Shown here one piece after another: positions 8,236 through 16,067 of a DNA stretch of 64,000 bases (positions are counted from its first letter, which is position 1; each line of letters opens with the position of its first letter). The notes under the pieces were generated by a model. That model was not told the DNA's origin, searched no databases, and saw only the letters and a program-made list of their open reading frames with translations. The stretch is taken from assembly GCF_004006175.1 (NCBI RefSeq), contig NZ_CP033219.1, positions 1,860,001 to 1,924,000 of the forward strand, read 5' to 3'. The position numbers and the translations under genes were made by a program. The DNA comes from Parasedimentitalea marina. Lineage in GTDB: Bacteria; Pseudomonadota; Alphaproteobacteria; Rhodobacterales; Rhodobacteraceae.

Positions 8236-9413
8236 TGCGGCCTCTGGATGGTATCACGGTTGTGTCGCTGGAACATGCGATTGCGGCGCCCTTTGCGACC
8301 CGTCAGCTGGCCGACCTCGGCGCGCGGGTAATCAAGGTGGAACGCCCCGCGGTTGGCGATTTCGCCCGCTCGTATGACAGTCGTGTCAATGGGTTGGCTT
8401 CGCATTTTGTTTGGACCAACCGATCCAAGGAAAGCCTGACACTGGATTTGAAACATCCCGAAGCCGGTGCAATTCTGCGCAAGCTTTTACGAGATGCAGA
8501 TGTCCTGGTTCAAAACCTGGCACCGGGTGCTGCGGCGCGCTTGGGCCTGTCACGTGACGCGCTAAAGGCGGATAATCCCGGACTGATCGTCTGCAACATC
8601 TCAGGCTACGGCGAAGACGGACCGGATAAGGACCGCAAGGCCTATGATCTTTTGATCCAGGCCGAGGCGGGCTTTTTGTCGGTGACAGGCGATGACCAGA
8701 CACCATCCAAGGCGGGTATTTCCATCGCAGATATTGCCGCAGGCATGTATGCCTATACCAATATTCTTGCGGCAGTGATCCAGCGCGGCAAGACCGGCGA
8801 GGGGGCCTCAATCGACGTGTCGATGCTGGAGGCAATGGCCGAATGGATGAGCTTTCCAATGTACTATGCCTATGACGGGGCGCCACCGCCGGCCCGCAAT
8901 GGCGGCAGCCACGCGACGATCTATCCCTATGGCCCCTTTGCGGCGGGAGATGGTGCGGTGGTGATGCTGGGGCTTCAAAATGAACGTGAGTGGCATGCAT
9001 TTTGCGAAACCGTACTGATGGACACCGGGCTTGCCAGTGACCCACGCTTTTCCTCCAATGCACGGCGTGCAGAGAACAAAGAGGAGCTGCGTGCCCTTAT
9101 CCTGTCGGTCTTTGCGAAGATGAATGGTGAGAAGGTGATTGAAAGGTTGGATGCTGCCGGGATCGCCAATGCGCGCATGAATGATATGGCGGGCCTATGG
9201 GCGCATCCACAGCTTGAGGCGCGCAACCGCTGGAGCGAAGTTGCCAGTGCAGCCGGGCCGATCCCCACACTTTTGCCGCCAGGTCGCAGTGATGCCTTTG
9301 CACCGCGTCTGGACCCGGTGCCACAACTGGGCGAACACAGCCGGGCCATCCTGGCCGAACTGGACGTGGAACCAGATGTGATTGCAATGCTAGAACAGGA
9401 TGGTGGGATATGA
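8235..9413 (+). CDS. CaiB/BaiF (class III) CoA-transferase
   Basis: A 392-residue CoA-transferase that moves CoA between carboxylic acids through an aspartyl-CoA intermediate. The N-terminus reads MRPLDGITVVSLEHAIAAPF, the family opening, followed by GARVIKVERP and LDLKHPEAG. The likely active Asp is in AYDLLIQAEAG (about residue 138). ATG at 8235 shares a base with the preceding stop; a much longer in-frame reading back to 8061 overlaps the dehydrogenase and is rejected. It is the last intact gene of the operon; only 13 bases past its stop an IS5-type remnant seems to begin. It may activate itaconate, mesaconate or a similar acid using succinyl-CoA or another donor. Confidence 0.93.
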   Translation: MRPLDGITVVSLEHAIAAPFATRQLADLGARVIKVERPAVGDFARSYDSRVNGLASHFVWTNRSKESLTLDLKHPEAGAILRKLLRDADVLVQNLAPGAAARLGLSRDALKADNPGLIVCNISGYGEDGPDKDRKAYDLLIQAEAGFLSVTGDDQTPSKAGISIADIAAGMYAYTNILAAVIQRGKTGEGASIDVSMLEAMAEWMSFPMYYAYDGAPPPARNGGSHATIYPYGPFAAGDGAVVMLGLQNEREWHAFCETVLMDTGLASDPRFSSNARRAENKEELRALILSVFAKMNGEKVIERLDAAGIANARMNDMAGLWAHPQLEARNRWSEVASAAGPIPTLLPPGRSDAFAPRLDPVPQLGEHSRAILAELDVEPDVIAMLEQDGGI

Positions 9414-9426
9414 CCGTCTTTGGCTC

Positions 9427-9921
9427 GGGACCCGTTAATTCACTTGAGGTGGTGATGCCGTCCTGATTCAAATTCCCTAATTGTGGGGCGACTGAGCGCA
9501 ATTTTTACGGGCTGAGCGAAGATCAATTGGCGCGGCTTTGACCCTGTTTTCCGCAGAGCCATGGCGTGTCACGCGGAGTTAGCCGCTGCGTTCTTAGCGC
9601 TATTTTCTTTATAAACAACAATTGTTTACGCTGGTGTGATGCCCCATGGGAATATGATCCACATAAGACACTCTATAACTGCTGGAAACGGTGGAGCGAC
9701 ACGGTGGTACTTGCGCGGATCATGATGGGACCGGCAGCAGATGCCCCCGACAACATGATGATCCCGATTGATGCAAACTGCCTCAAAGCACACCAAACAG
9801 CCTCGGGCCTACGGGCATAAAAGCGGCGCGTGACTACTGACTAAGACAGCTGCCCAAAGGTTTTCCTGTCCGTCATCACTCTCGCGGCAACTGTCATTTT
9901 CTGGCGGTGAGTTCTGGGGCT
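9427..9921 (+). mobile_element. IS5-family (IS427-like) element, internally deleted
   Basis: A non-autonomous remnant. Within one reading frame it keeps the N-terminal half of an IS5-type transposase (9503-9820) and its last residues (from about 9821 to the stop at 9908-9910), with the catalytic middle missing. Imperfect ends are visible: GGGACCC...AATTCAC from about 9427, and GTGAGTTCTGGGG at about 9906-9918, which partly matches its reverse complement. The end points are approximate. It directly follows the CoA-transferase gene, so it may have removed the next gene of that operon. A 19-codon frame at 9410-9466 whose ATG overlaps the CoA-transferase stop mostly lies within this element. Confidence 0.8.
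9503..9910 (+). pseudogene. IS5-family transposase, degraded and internally deleted
   Basis: Reading frame 2 gives FYGLSEDQLARL, a stop at 9539-9541, then PCFPQSHG, and from about 9587 CVLSAIFFINNNCLRWCDAP, DPHKTLYNCWKRWSD, ARIMMGPAADAPDN and KAHQTASGLRA before a second stop at 9818. These match the opening of IS5/IS427 transposases (RRVLSGI, GLRWCDAPREYGPHKTLYNRWKRW). In the same frame, after another stop at 9842-9844, the end PKVFLSVITLAATVIFW matches the usual transposase C-terminus. The residues joining them (RRVTTD) correspond to the WRRVxTRYDR segment near the end of the enzyme, so roughly half the protein, including most of the DDE catalytic part, is gone. It cannot make an active transposase. 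Confidence 0.85.
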
Positions 9922-9950
9922 AAGCTGTCAGGCCGTCTACACCGTTCAGT

Positions 9951-10856
9951 TTACGATTTTGATGACTTCACAGACTCCAAGATGTAGTCCTTGTTGAAAG
10001 CTGTGTAACTGCTCGCGGTGACTGAAAGATGTGGCTCAATAAGGCGGTGCAGGTCAGGCAGCCTGTGGAATGGCACGGACGGATAGCTGTGGTGTTCCGT
10101 ATGGTAGGGCATGTTCCAGGCGATTGCCCGCACCAGCCTGTTTGTAAACGTGGTCCGGGTGTTTTTAAACATATCAACAACGGCAGGGCAGCGCCCGTGT
10201 TCTGCCAGTAAATAGAGACGCAAAAATGGCTGGCCAAGCAGCATCGGTAACAGCCAAACAAAAAACAGAACCGGTGTGGATTGCCAAACGCTTACCGAGA
10301 ATAAAATGGCATATCCAAGCAGATATACACGCGCTTCTTTTGTAATCTGGTTCACCCGCGCCTTGGGTACATAGGCATACTGTTGTTGCCCCAGTGCGTT
10401 TCGCAACAGTGTTTTTATGTGGCTGATCCAGACGGGAATACCTGAGATGTGGGATATATACTGAGCCCAAGTGGTCGGCTTTGGCGCTTCGAGTTCGGGG
10501 TCCTTGCCGGGTATTTGGGTGAAACGATGGTGTGCAAAGTGGAAGTACCGAAACCATGTTGCAGGGAGCAACAATAGGAACCCACATACATGCCCGACCA
10601 CATCATTGATCCAGCCACTCCTGAAGGGTGTTTTGTGGCTGGTTTCATGCAAAAGGGTGAACAAAAAGACCAATAAAACACCCTGGACGATCAGAACCAA
10701 CTGCCAGACGGGAGCAGACTGAACAATTAGGCTGCTGCAAAGGACGATTGCGCCCCAGTGTCCCACCAAATGCATTATGCCCTTGACGTCGCTGCGCGCC
10801 GTCAGGGTCTCACGTTGGGTCGGGCTAAGGGTAGAAAGAAATGTTTTGTGATCCAT
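9951..10856 (-). CDS. Fatty acid desaturase family membrane protein
   Basis: A 301-residue di-iron membrane oxygenase. The three histidine boxes are HETSH (70-74), HFAHH (106-110) and HTEHH (252-256), with two hydrophobic hairpins around residues 25-65, 84-100 and 175-212. The start is ATG at 10856, supported by AGGAGGT ten bases upstream; an ATG eleven codons earlier at 10889 lacks one. The group includes acyl-lipid desaturases, rhizobitoxine-type desaturases and some carotenoid-modifying enzymes, and the substrate cannot be told from sequence. It sits between an IS remnant and a truncated lysR gene, which suggests a small accessory segment next to tRNA-Asn. Confidence 0.9.
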   Translation of the reverse strand: MDHKTFLSTLSPTQRETLTARSDVKGIMHLVGHWGAIVLCSSLIVQSAPVWQLVLIVQGVLLVFLFTLLHETSHKTPFRSGWINDVVGHVCGFLLLLPATWFRYFHFAHHRFTQIPGKDPELEAPKPTTWAQYISHISGIPVWISHIKTLLRNALGQQQYAYVPKARVNQITKEARVYLLGYAILFSVSVWQSTPVLFFVWLLPMLLGQPFLRLYLLAEHGRCPAVVDMFKNTRTTFTNRLVRAIAWNMPYHTEHHSYPSVPFHRLPDLHRLIEPHLSVTASSYTAFNKDYILESVKSSKS

Positions 10857-10887
10857 TGACGACTGTACCTCCTGATTTGGCAGATAC

Positions 10888-11112
10888 ATGAAATCGTTTC
10901 ATTTCCATACCGATTATCATGGAGATATTGAAAATCCGACCGTCCTAATAGTGATGGAAATAGCCCGTTCTGTGTGCGCGCTGCAAACGTTCAAGGCAGC
11001 CGCCCGTCACGAAAGTCTGGCACTGGCAACAGATGAACTGGATCTATCTTCTGCCGTCATCAGCCAATTGATACGAGGCCTGAAGACAAGATTGGGCGAC
11101 AGCTTTGATTAG
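10888..11112 (+). pseudogene. LysR-type regulator, N-terminal fragment
   Basis: A 74-codon frame whose second half reads LQTFKAAARHESLALATDEL, then SSAVISQLIRGLKTRLGD, the winged helix of a LysR regulator in the GcvA-like subgroup. It stops right after the recognition helix, exactly where LysR proteins continue with LF and the linker, and no effector domain follows in any frame I examined. The true start may be ATG 10953. It is divergent from the desaturase, so it is likely a relic of that gene's regulator. The bases from 11113 to 11285 hold nothing I can identify. Confidence 0.75.
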
Positions 11113-11285
11113 GATTATCGACAGGGCCGCGTCGAGATCCAGGATGGACTGGGTGAACTGAGGCCTAGGCTCCGCCTCCCACAGGTGGTGTGTGTCATCG
11201 GATGTGTCAGAAAAAGTGGCCAGAAAGCGACAAACGCCCCAGAATGGAGTGCTTTTCGTCTGTTACCAATAACATGCAGGGAAAT

Positions 11286-11360
11286 TGGCTCCGGCGGTAG
11301 GGATCGAACCTACGACCAATTGATTAACAGTCAACTGCTCTACCGCTGAGCTACGCCGGA
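11286..11360 (-). tRNA. tRNA-Asn (anticodon GTT)
   Basis: A 75-base cloverleaf read on the minus strand: acceptor TCCGGCG pairs with CGCCGGA, D-arm GCTCAGCGGTAGAGC, anticodon loop CTGTTAA, T-arm with TTCGATC, and encoded CCA. The anticodon GTT specifies asparagine. Confidence 0.97.
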
Positions 11361-11438
11361 ACGGTCCGTGTGATATAGCGCCGAGGTTCTGGACCGTCTA
11401 GTGAAGAAATGAGAAATTTCGAAATTATTTTGCGCTCT

Positions 11439-12356
11439 CTACGGGAGGCGTCGAAACGCGACATCGGCAGTTAGTTTTCCGATGGGTGCAACCTGAAACT
11501 TCCCAAATAGATCAATGAGATGTGCAAGAATGTTGCGTTCGGCGGCGGGCAGCAGTGACTGGGGTGTTGTGGTGTATATCCGTTGTGCCAGTTGATGCGC
11601 TGTGGCCGGGGACTGCGCCAGTTCTTCTAGGATGGCTTGCTCGCGGGAGGTTCGGTGGGCAATCAGCCAATCAAGCCGCGCCGAGGGATCGGTGACCGGT
11701 GCGCCGTGGCCGGGATGAAACACCCGCCATTGTCTGGCGCGCAGGCGGTGGCACGACGTCATAAAGTCCGTCAGATCGCCGTCAGGCGGAGACACCAGCG
11801 AGCTGGCCCAACCCATGACGTGGTCTGCGGTAAAACAGGCATCACCCCAGGCCAATGCGATGTGATTGCCCAAGTGACCGGGGGTGTGAATAACTTCTAG
11901 CGTCCAGCCGTCGCCAGTGATCATTTCGCCGTCTTCGACGATGATGTCCGGCCTGAACGCGGTGTCTATGCCTTCACCACCGCCCACCAGCCCCGTCGCG
12001 GTAAGCTCCGCCATGATGGTACTGCGCCCGGCTGTTGCGTTTCCGAAAGCGTAGATCGGTGCGCCTGTGCGCTGGCTCAGCTCGGCGGCCAATGGGGAAT
12101 GGTCGAGGTGACTGTGTGTAACAATGATATGTGAAATAATTTGGCCAGAACCAACGGCCGCCAGAATTGCATCAAGATGCGCTGGCAGGGCAGGGCCAGG
12201 ATCGATCACGGCCAGGGATGTTTCGCCAATCAAATAGGTGTTGGTGCCACGATAGGTCATCGGCGAGGGGTTTGGCGCCACAATACGCCGCAGCCCCGGC
12301 TCCAGCTCAAACGCGACTCCGGCGACCGGGTTGAAATCATCAGGAGCCTGCATCAT
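11439..12356 (-). CDS. MBL-fold metallo-hydrolase (LACTB2-like)
   Basis: A 305-residue metallo-beta-lactamase-fold protein. The metal motif HSHLDH lies at residues 81-86, a further His in HTPGHLGNH at about 160-168, the bridging Asp in CFTADHVMG, and the last His in FHPGHGAPV. Residues from about 235 on form a winged-helix-like tail (TSREQAILEELAQSPATAHQLA) seen in LACTB2-type hydrolases and relatives. It may act on RNA or small esters; the substrate is unknown. It stands alone, facing away from the histidine kinase gene, with 84 bases between the two starts for divergent promoters. Confidence 0.92.
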   Translation of the reverse strand: MMQAPDDFNPVAGVAFELEPGLRRIVAPNPSPMTYRGTNTYLIGETSLAVIDPGPALPAHLDAILAAVGSGQIISHIIVTHSHLDHSPLAAELSQRTGAPIYAFGNATAGRSTIMAELTATGLVGGGEGIDTAFRPDIIVEDGEMITGDGWTLEVIHTPGHLGNHIALAWGDACFTADHVMGWASSLVSPPDGDLTDFMTSCHRLRARQWRVFHPGHGAPVTDPSARLDWLIAHRTSREQAILEELAQSPATAHQLAQRIYTTTPQSLLPAAERNILAHLIDLFGKFQVAPIGKLTADVAFRRLP

Positions 12357-12440
12357 TGTGCCTCAATCTATAGGTATTCATTCAATCGCCTGCCGGTGTC
12401 TGTGCTTCACAGTCCTTTCAGTGCTGTATAGGCTTAACCC

Positions 12441-13760
12441 ATGTTCTTCCCTTGGCTCAAACGTTATATGCCACGCAGTCTGTATGGGCGCGCCGCCTTG
12501 ATCATGATGTTGCCCATTGTGGTGCTTCAACTGGTGGTTTCCATTGCATTCATTCAACGGCATTTGCAGGACGTCACCGCGCAGATGACCAGTACGATTC
12601 TGCGTGAATTGGAAATGATCTCAGAGTTTGGAGCGGACAGTCCAACCCAAGATGCCATGTTAAAGAAAACGGCACCCTTATTGGCGCCCTTGAGAATGAA
12701 GATGCGCTTTCTGGATGCGGCGGAATTGCCGGTGCAGGATGAATTGGCCTGGAATGAATTCTCGGGACGGGTGGTTCGCGATACTCTGCGCAAAAATTTC
12801 GCGCCAGTCTTAGCGGTGCAGTTTCCAGATAACCGGCAAGTCAAATTGATTTTTGCAAATAAACTGGGGCCTGTGGAAGTCAGCTTTAATCGACGGCGTG
12901 TTACTGCGGCAGCTCCCCACCAGCTTATTGTGACCATGTTGTTTTTTGGCGTGTTTATGACGACGATCAGCATTCTTTACATGCGCAATCAATTGCGCCC
13001 AATCAAGCTGTTAGCGGATGCTGCACAGGCGTTTGGGCGCGGGCGTACGGTCGTGTATAAACCAAGGGGTGCCACCGAAGTCAGGATCGCCGGAAGCGCG
13101 TTTCTGGATATGAGAGCCCGCATTGAACGTCAGATCGAGCAACGGACCTTAATGTTGTCTGGTGTCAGTCATGATCTTCGTACGCCGCTGACCCGGATGA
13201 AACTGGGCTTGGCACTGCTGGACGAAGAGGATGCCGAGCCGCTGATGCAAGATGTTGATGAAATGCGCCAACTGTTGGACGCTTTTCTTGATTTCTCGCG
13301 TGGCGTATCAACCAGCTCGCCGGAGAAAACGGATCCTCAGGAAATGGTTAGTTCGATTGTTGAAAATTGGCGCCGTGAGGGCAAGGATGTGATGTTGGGT
13401 GAAATAAGCAGTCAGGGCACAGTGATGTTGCGCGCTGGAGCCATGCGCCGGGCCATTGATAATCTGGTGTCGAATGCGGTGCGATATGGCAGCCGGGCGC
13501 GGGTGTCGGTGACACTGACAGAGCGGTCGTTGCGCATCCGCGTTGAGGATGACGGCCCCGGTATTCCGCAAGATCAGTACAATGAGGCCATGCGGCCCTT
13601 TACCCGATTGGACCCCTCACGCAACCAAGACCTGGGGTCTGGGGTTGGTTTGGGGTTGGCTATTGTGGCCGATATCGCGCGTGCGCATGGCGGGGCTTTG
13701 CGGTTGGGCAAAAGTGGTGATCTGGGCGGACTGCAGGCCGATATCGTTATTGGCAGGTAA
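12441..13760 (+). CDS. EnvZ-like sensor histidine kinase
   Basis: A 439-residue membrane kinase. TM1 is at about residues 17-37, a periplasmic part follows, TM2 is at about 155-178, then a HAMP segment, a HisKA domain with the phosphorylated His in SHDLRTPLTRMKLG (about residue 244) and an ATPase domain with NLVSNAVRYG, DDGPGIP and GSGVGLGLAIV. This is the EnvZ/RisS type that usually phosphorylates an OmpR-class regulator. No response regulator lies next to it in this window, so the partner must be elsewhere. It is divergent from the MBL gene and followed by a 120-base gap. Confidence 0.93.
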   Translation: MFFPWLKRYMPRSLYGRAALIMMLPIVVLQLVVSIAFIQRHLQDVTAQMTSTILRELEMISEFGADSPTQDAMLKKTAPLLAPLRMKMRFLDAAELPVQDELAWNEFSGRVVRDTLRKNFAPVLAVQFPDNRQVKLIFANKLGPVEVSFNRRRVTAAAPHQLIVTMLFFGVFMTTISILYMRNQLRPIKLLADAAQAFGRGRTVVYKPRGATEVRIAGSAFLDMRARIERQIEQRTLMLSGVSHDLRTPLTRMKLGLALLDEEDAEPLMQDVDEMRQLLDAFLDFSRGVSTSSPEKTDPQEMVSSIVENWRREGKDVMLGEISSQGTVMLRAGAMRRAIDNLVSNAVRYGSRARVSVTLTERSLRIRVEDDGPGIPQDQYNEAMRPFTRLDPSRNQDLGSGVGLGLAIVADIARAHGGALRLGKSGDLGGLQADIVIGR

Positions 13761-13880
13761 ATGCTTTTCGCTGCTAGTTGAGCGAATTAATGCTGAAAGA
13801 AACAATTGTCTTGTGAATTCAAGGATCGATTGCCACCATTGAGTAATGGTACATAATCTATTTTTGGGACATGTTTTCCT

Positions 13881-14699
13881 ATGACAGTTTTTTGTAAGCA
13901 CTATGTGTCGTTGTGTTGTGCAGCGGCACTGACCGCAGTTGCCGGGGCCTTTCCAGCTATGGGTCAAACCGAAGCTGCACCACCACCGACAGAGCCCCCA
14001 ACGGTGTCTCTGGATCCGCAGGCCATAGATATTTTGACATCGGCGTCGCAATATCTTGCTGGGCAGGATGTTCTGTCGATGGATTGGTTTGTGTCTTTTG
14101 ACGTAGTGGTCGATGGGCGTGAAAAAATCACCTATATGCGCAATGGGGCAAATCTGTTGCAGCGTGGGGTCGGGTTTTACGGATATTCCGAATTTGGCGG
14201 TGAAACGCGCGAGTTCTTTTTTGACGGGACGAAGTTCCAGATCTTTGACGTCGAGGAAAACGCCTATGTGTCTGCCGCGATCACCAGCGATTTTGATACA
14301 TTAGCGGACCGGATAGGCGAGACCTATGATATCCGGCTGCCGATATGGCAGGTGATGAGTGCCTCGCCACGGGGCGAACTGCTGGATCGGGCAACTGCTG
14401 CGGCCTATCTGGGAACCACCAGGATCGCCGGGCGTGAGGCGCATCATCTGGCCTTTTCCAACTATGAAACGGATTGGCAGATCTGGATATCAACAGACGT
14501 TGATCAGCCCGAGCTGATGATGATCGTTGGCACTGATCCTTATACTCAGGGCTGGCCGCAATACCGGGCTTATTTCACCAATTGGAATTTTGCTCCTGAC
14601 GTTCCAGAGGGTGTGTTTACATTTGTTCCGGATGAGGATGCTGATCTGATGGCCTGGCCAAAACCAGAGGATGTTAGCATTCTGGGGGGACGTAACTAA
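13881..14699 (+). CDS. DUF2092 domain-containing exported protein
   Basis: A 272-residue secreted protein with a signal peptide (hydrophobic CCAAALTAVAGAF, cleavage near AMGQTEA). The mature part, from FDVVVDGREKITYMRNG through REAHHLAFSNYETDWQIWI to the end, is a DUF2092-like beta sheet fold related to lipoprotein carriers such as LolA. The role is unknown, probably at the outer membrane or in the periplasm. Its TAA shares a base with the ATG of the next gene, so the two are translated together and may act as a pair. Confidence 0.85.
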   Translation: MTVFCKHYVSLCCAAALTAVAGAFPAMGQTEAAPPPTEPPTVSLDPQAIDILTSASQYLAGQDVLSMDWFVSFDVVVDGREKITYMRNGANLLQRGVGFYGYSEFGGETREFFFDGTKFQIFDVEENAYVSAAITSDFDTLADRIGETYDIRLPIWQVMSASPRGELLDRATAAAYLGTTRIAGREAHHLAFSNYETDWQIWISTDVDQPELMMIVGTDPYTQGWPQYRAYFTNWNFAPDVPEGVFTFVPDEDADLMAWPKPEDVSILGGRN

Positions 14700-15946
14700 T
14701 GCGACAGTTTTTTATTGGTGTGCTTATTTTTGCAGTCTCAGTCGGCACCTCACCTGAAAGTGTCATGCGAATGTCACCCCGTACGGATACCGCTGATGCG
14801 CGCGGCCACGGCGGTGGTGGTGGACGCGTAAGGGGCGGCGGTGGTGGCAACCGGGGTGGGTTTTCCTCTGCGCCGAGATCAAAGCCATCAGGGTCCAGAA
14901 CGCGACCGTCTGCTGGCGCGCGCCCCGCAACACGTCCGGCAACTCGCCCCGCGACAAAGCCATCGACGCGACCCGCTGCAAAACCGGCGACCAGACCAAA
15001 CCGGTCGCCAGCTGCAAACCCCGGTCGGCCAGCGGCTGGGCAGCGCCCCGCTGCCGGGACCCGACCTGCCGGTGCGCGACCGCCTGGGACACGTCCGGTA
15101 GGGTCCCGTCCAGTTGGATCACGGCCTCCGGGTGCGCGCCCACCTGGATCCCGTCCTCCGGGATCGCGCCCACCGGGTGCAGGACATCGCCCTCCGGGCA
15201 GTGGCCGCCCGCCAGGCTATCGGCCTCCCGGCTACCGTCCTCCGGGATATCGACCGCCGTATCATCGGCCGCCATACTATCGGCCGCCGCACTATCACTA
15301 CGGCCCGTACTATTACAATTCGGGTTGGGGATGGTTCTTTACCGCTGCAATTGTCGGTTCGACATTGGTCTATGCAACTTCGCTGCCTGAAAACTCCGAG
15401 TGTGAGAAGATCACAGAGGATGGTGAAACGCTCTATGCCTGCGACGGTGTCTTGTACCGGTCAACCTACTATGAGGATGAAAAGGTCTACGAAATTGTAT
15501 CGGACCCGCCTGCGGACGAGGGCCAGCCACAGTCGGTTGTCGGCATGGGGCTGACCGATCCCTTTACCCGCGGCGAAACGGTGAAAGAGCTGCAAAATCG
15601 TCTTGTTGGCGCCGGCTATGATGTGGGCGGCGTTGATGGGGTGTTTGGCAGCGGTACGGAAACGGCTGTGATGTGGTTGCAGTATGACAATGGGATCGAG
15701 TCTACTGGCGTGATTGATCCACCCACTGCGCAACTGTTGGGTTATGATGTGCCAGGTGCGCAAGCCCCTGCGACCCCGCCGGCGGCCCCTGATCCTGAGG
15801 CAGCAGTACCTGCTGATCCGGCCACGGATGCCGAGGCAGAAGCACCTGCTAATCCAGCTCCGGCAACGGACACCGGGGCTGCGGTGCCTGCCGGCCCTTC
15901 GCCTGCCACTGATGCAGATGATGCTTCGGTCGAACCGGAGAATTAA
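14699..15946 (+). CDS. Arg/Pro-rich exported protein with C-terminal peptidoglycan-binding domain
   Basis: A 415-residue protein. A short hydrophobic start (FFIGVLIFAVSVGTSP) may export or anchor it. Residues 35-200 are low-complexity: a Gly-rich part, then repeats of TRPA, RPPG and YRPPGYRPP type, strongly basic. A hydrophobic stretch WGWFFTAAIVGSTLVYA follows, then an acidic Tyr-rich part, and a PG_binding_1 domain near residues 285-345 (RGETVKELQNRL, GAGYDVGGVDGVFG). The end is Ala/Pro-rich. Repeats are in coding frame and are not a DNA-level array. It is coupled to the DUF2092 gene and probably works in the cell envelope. The basic tract may contact anionic wall or membrane polymers; that is a guess. 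Confidence 0.85.
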   Translation: MRQFFIGVLIFAVSVGTSPESVMRMSPRTDTADARGHGGGGGRVRGGGGGNRGGFSSAPRSKPSGSRTRPSAGARPATRPATRPATKPSTRPAAKPATRPNRSPAANPGRPAAGQRPAAGTRPAGARPPGTRPVGSRPVGSRPPGARPPGSRPPGSRPPGAGHRPPGSGRPPGYRPPGYRPPGYRPPYHRPPYYRPPHYHYGPYYYNSGWGWFFTAAIVGSTLVYATSLPENSECEKITEDGETLYACDGVLYRSTYYEDEKVYEIVSDPPADEGQPQSVVGMGLTDPFTRGETVKELQNRLVGAGYDVGGVDGVFGSGTETAVMWLQYDNGIESTGVIDPPTAQLLGYDVPGAQAPATPPAAPDPEAAVPADPATDAEAEAPANPAPATDTGAAVPAGPSPATDADDASVEPEN

Positions 15947-15953
15947 ACAATAA

Positions 15954-15982
15954 CAGCTGCCAGTCCCAAAGACTGGCAGCTG
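15954..15982. terminator. Hairpin between converging genes
   Basis: A perfect 12-base-pair stem (CAGCTGCCAGTC / GACTGGCAGCTG) with a CCAAA loop, eight bases after the stop of the peptidoglycan-binding gene. A broken T-rich stretch follows on the plus strand. It probably ends transcription from the left. Confidence 0.7.
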
Positions 15983-16067
15983 ATCGTTGTGTTTTGGCAG
16001 ATCCGGGCCATGACCCGTTGTGACCTGTCGTCTAAACTGTCCCTACATGGGGGTCCTCATTTCTTTC

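Noticed and set aside
9410..9466. A 19-codon frame whose ATG overlaps the CoA-transferase stop
   Set aside because: Too short, and all but its first 17 bases lie in the apparent left end of the IS5-type element.
14930..15300. Tandem short repeats that could be mistaken for a repeat array
   Set aside because: They are degenerate codons for an Arg/Pro/Gly-rich protein tract in frame, with no regular spacers, so not a CRISPR array or DNA repeat element.
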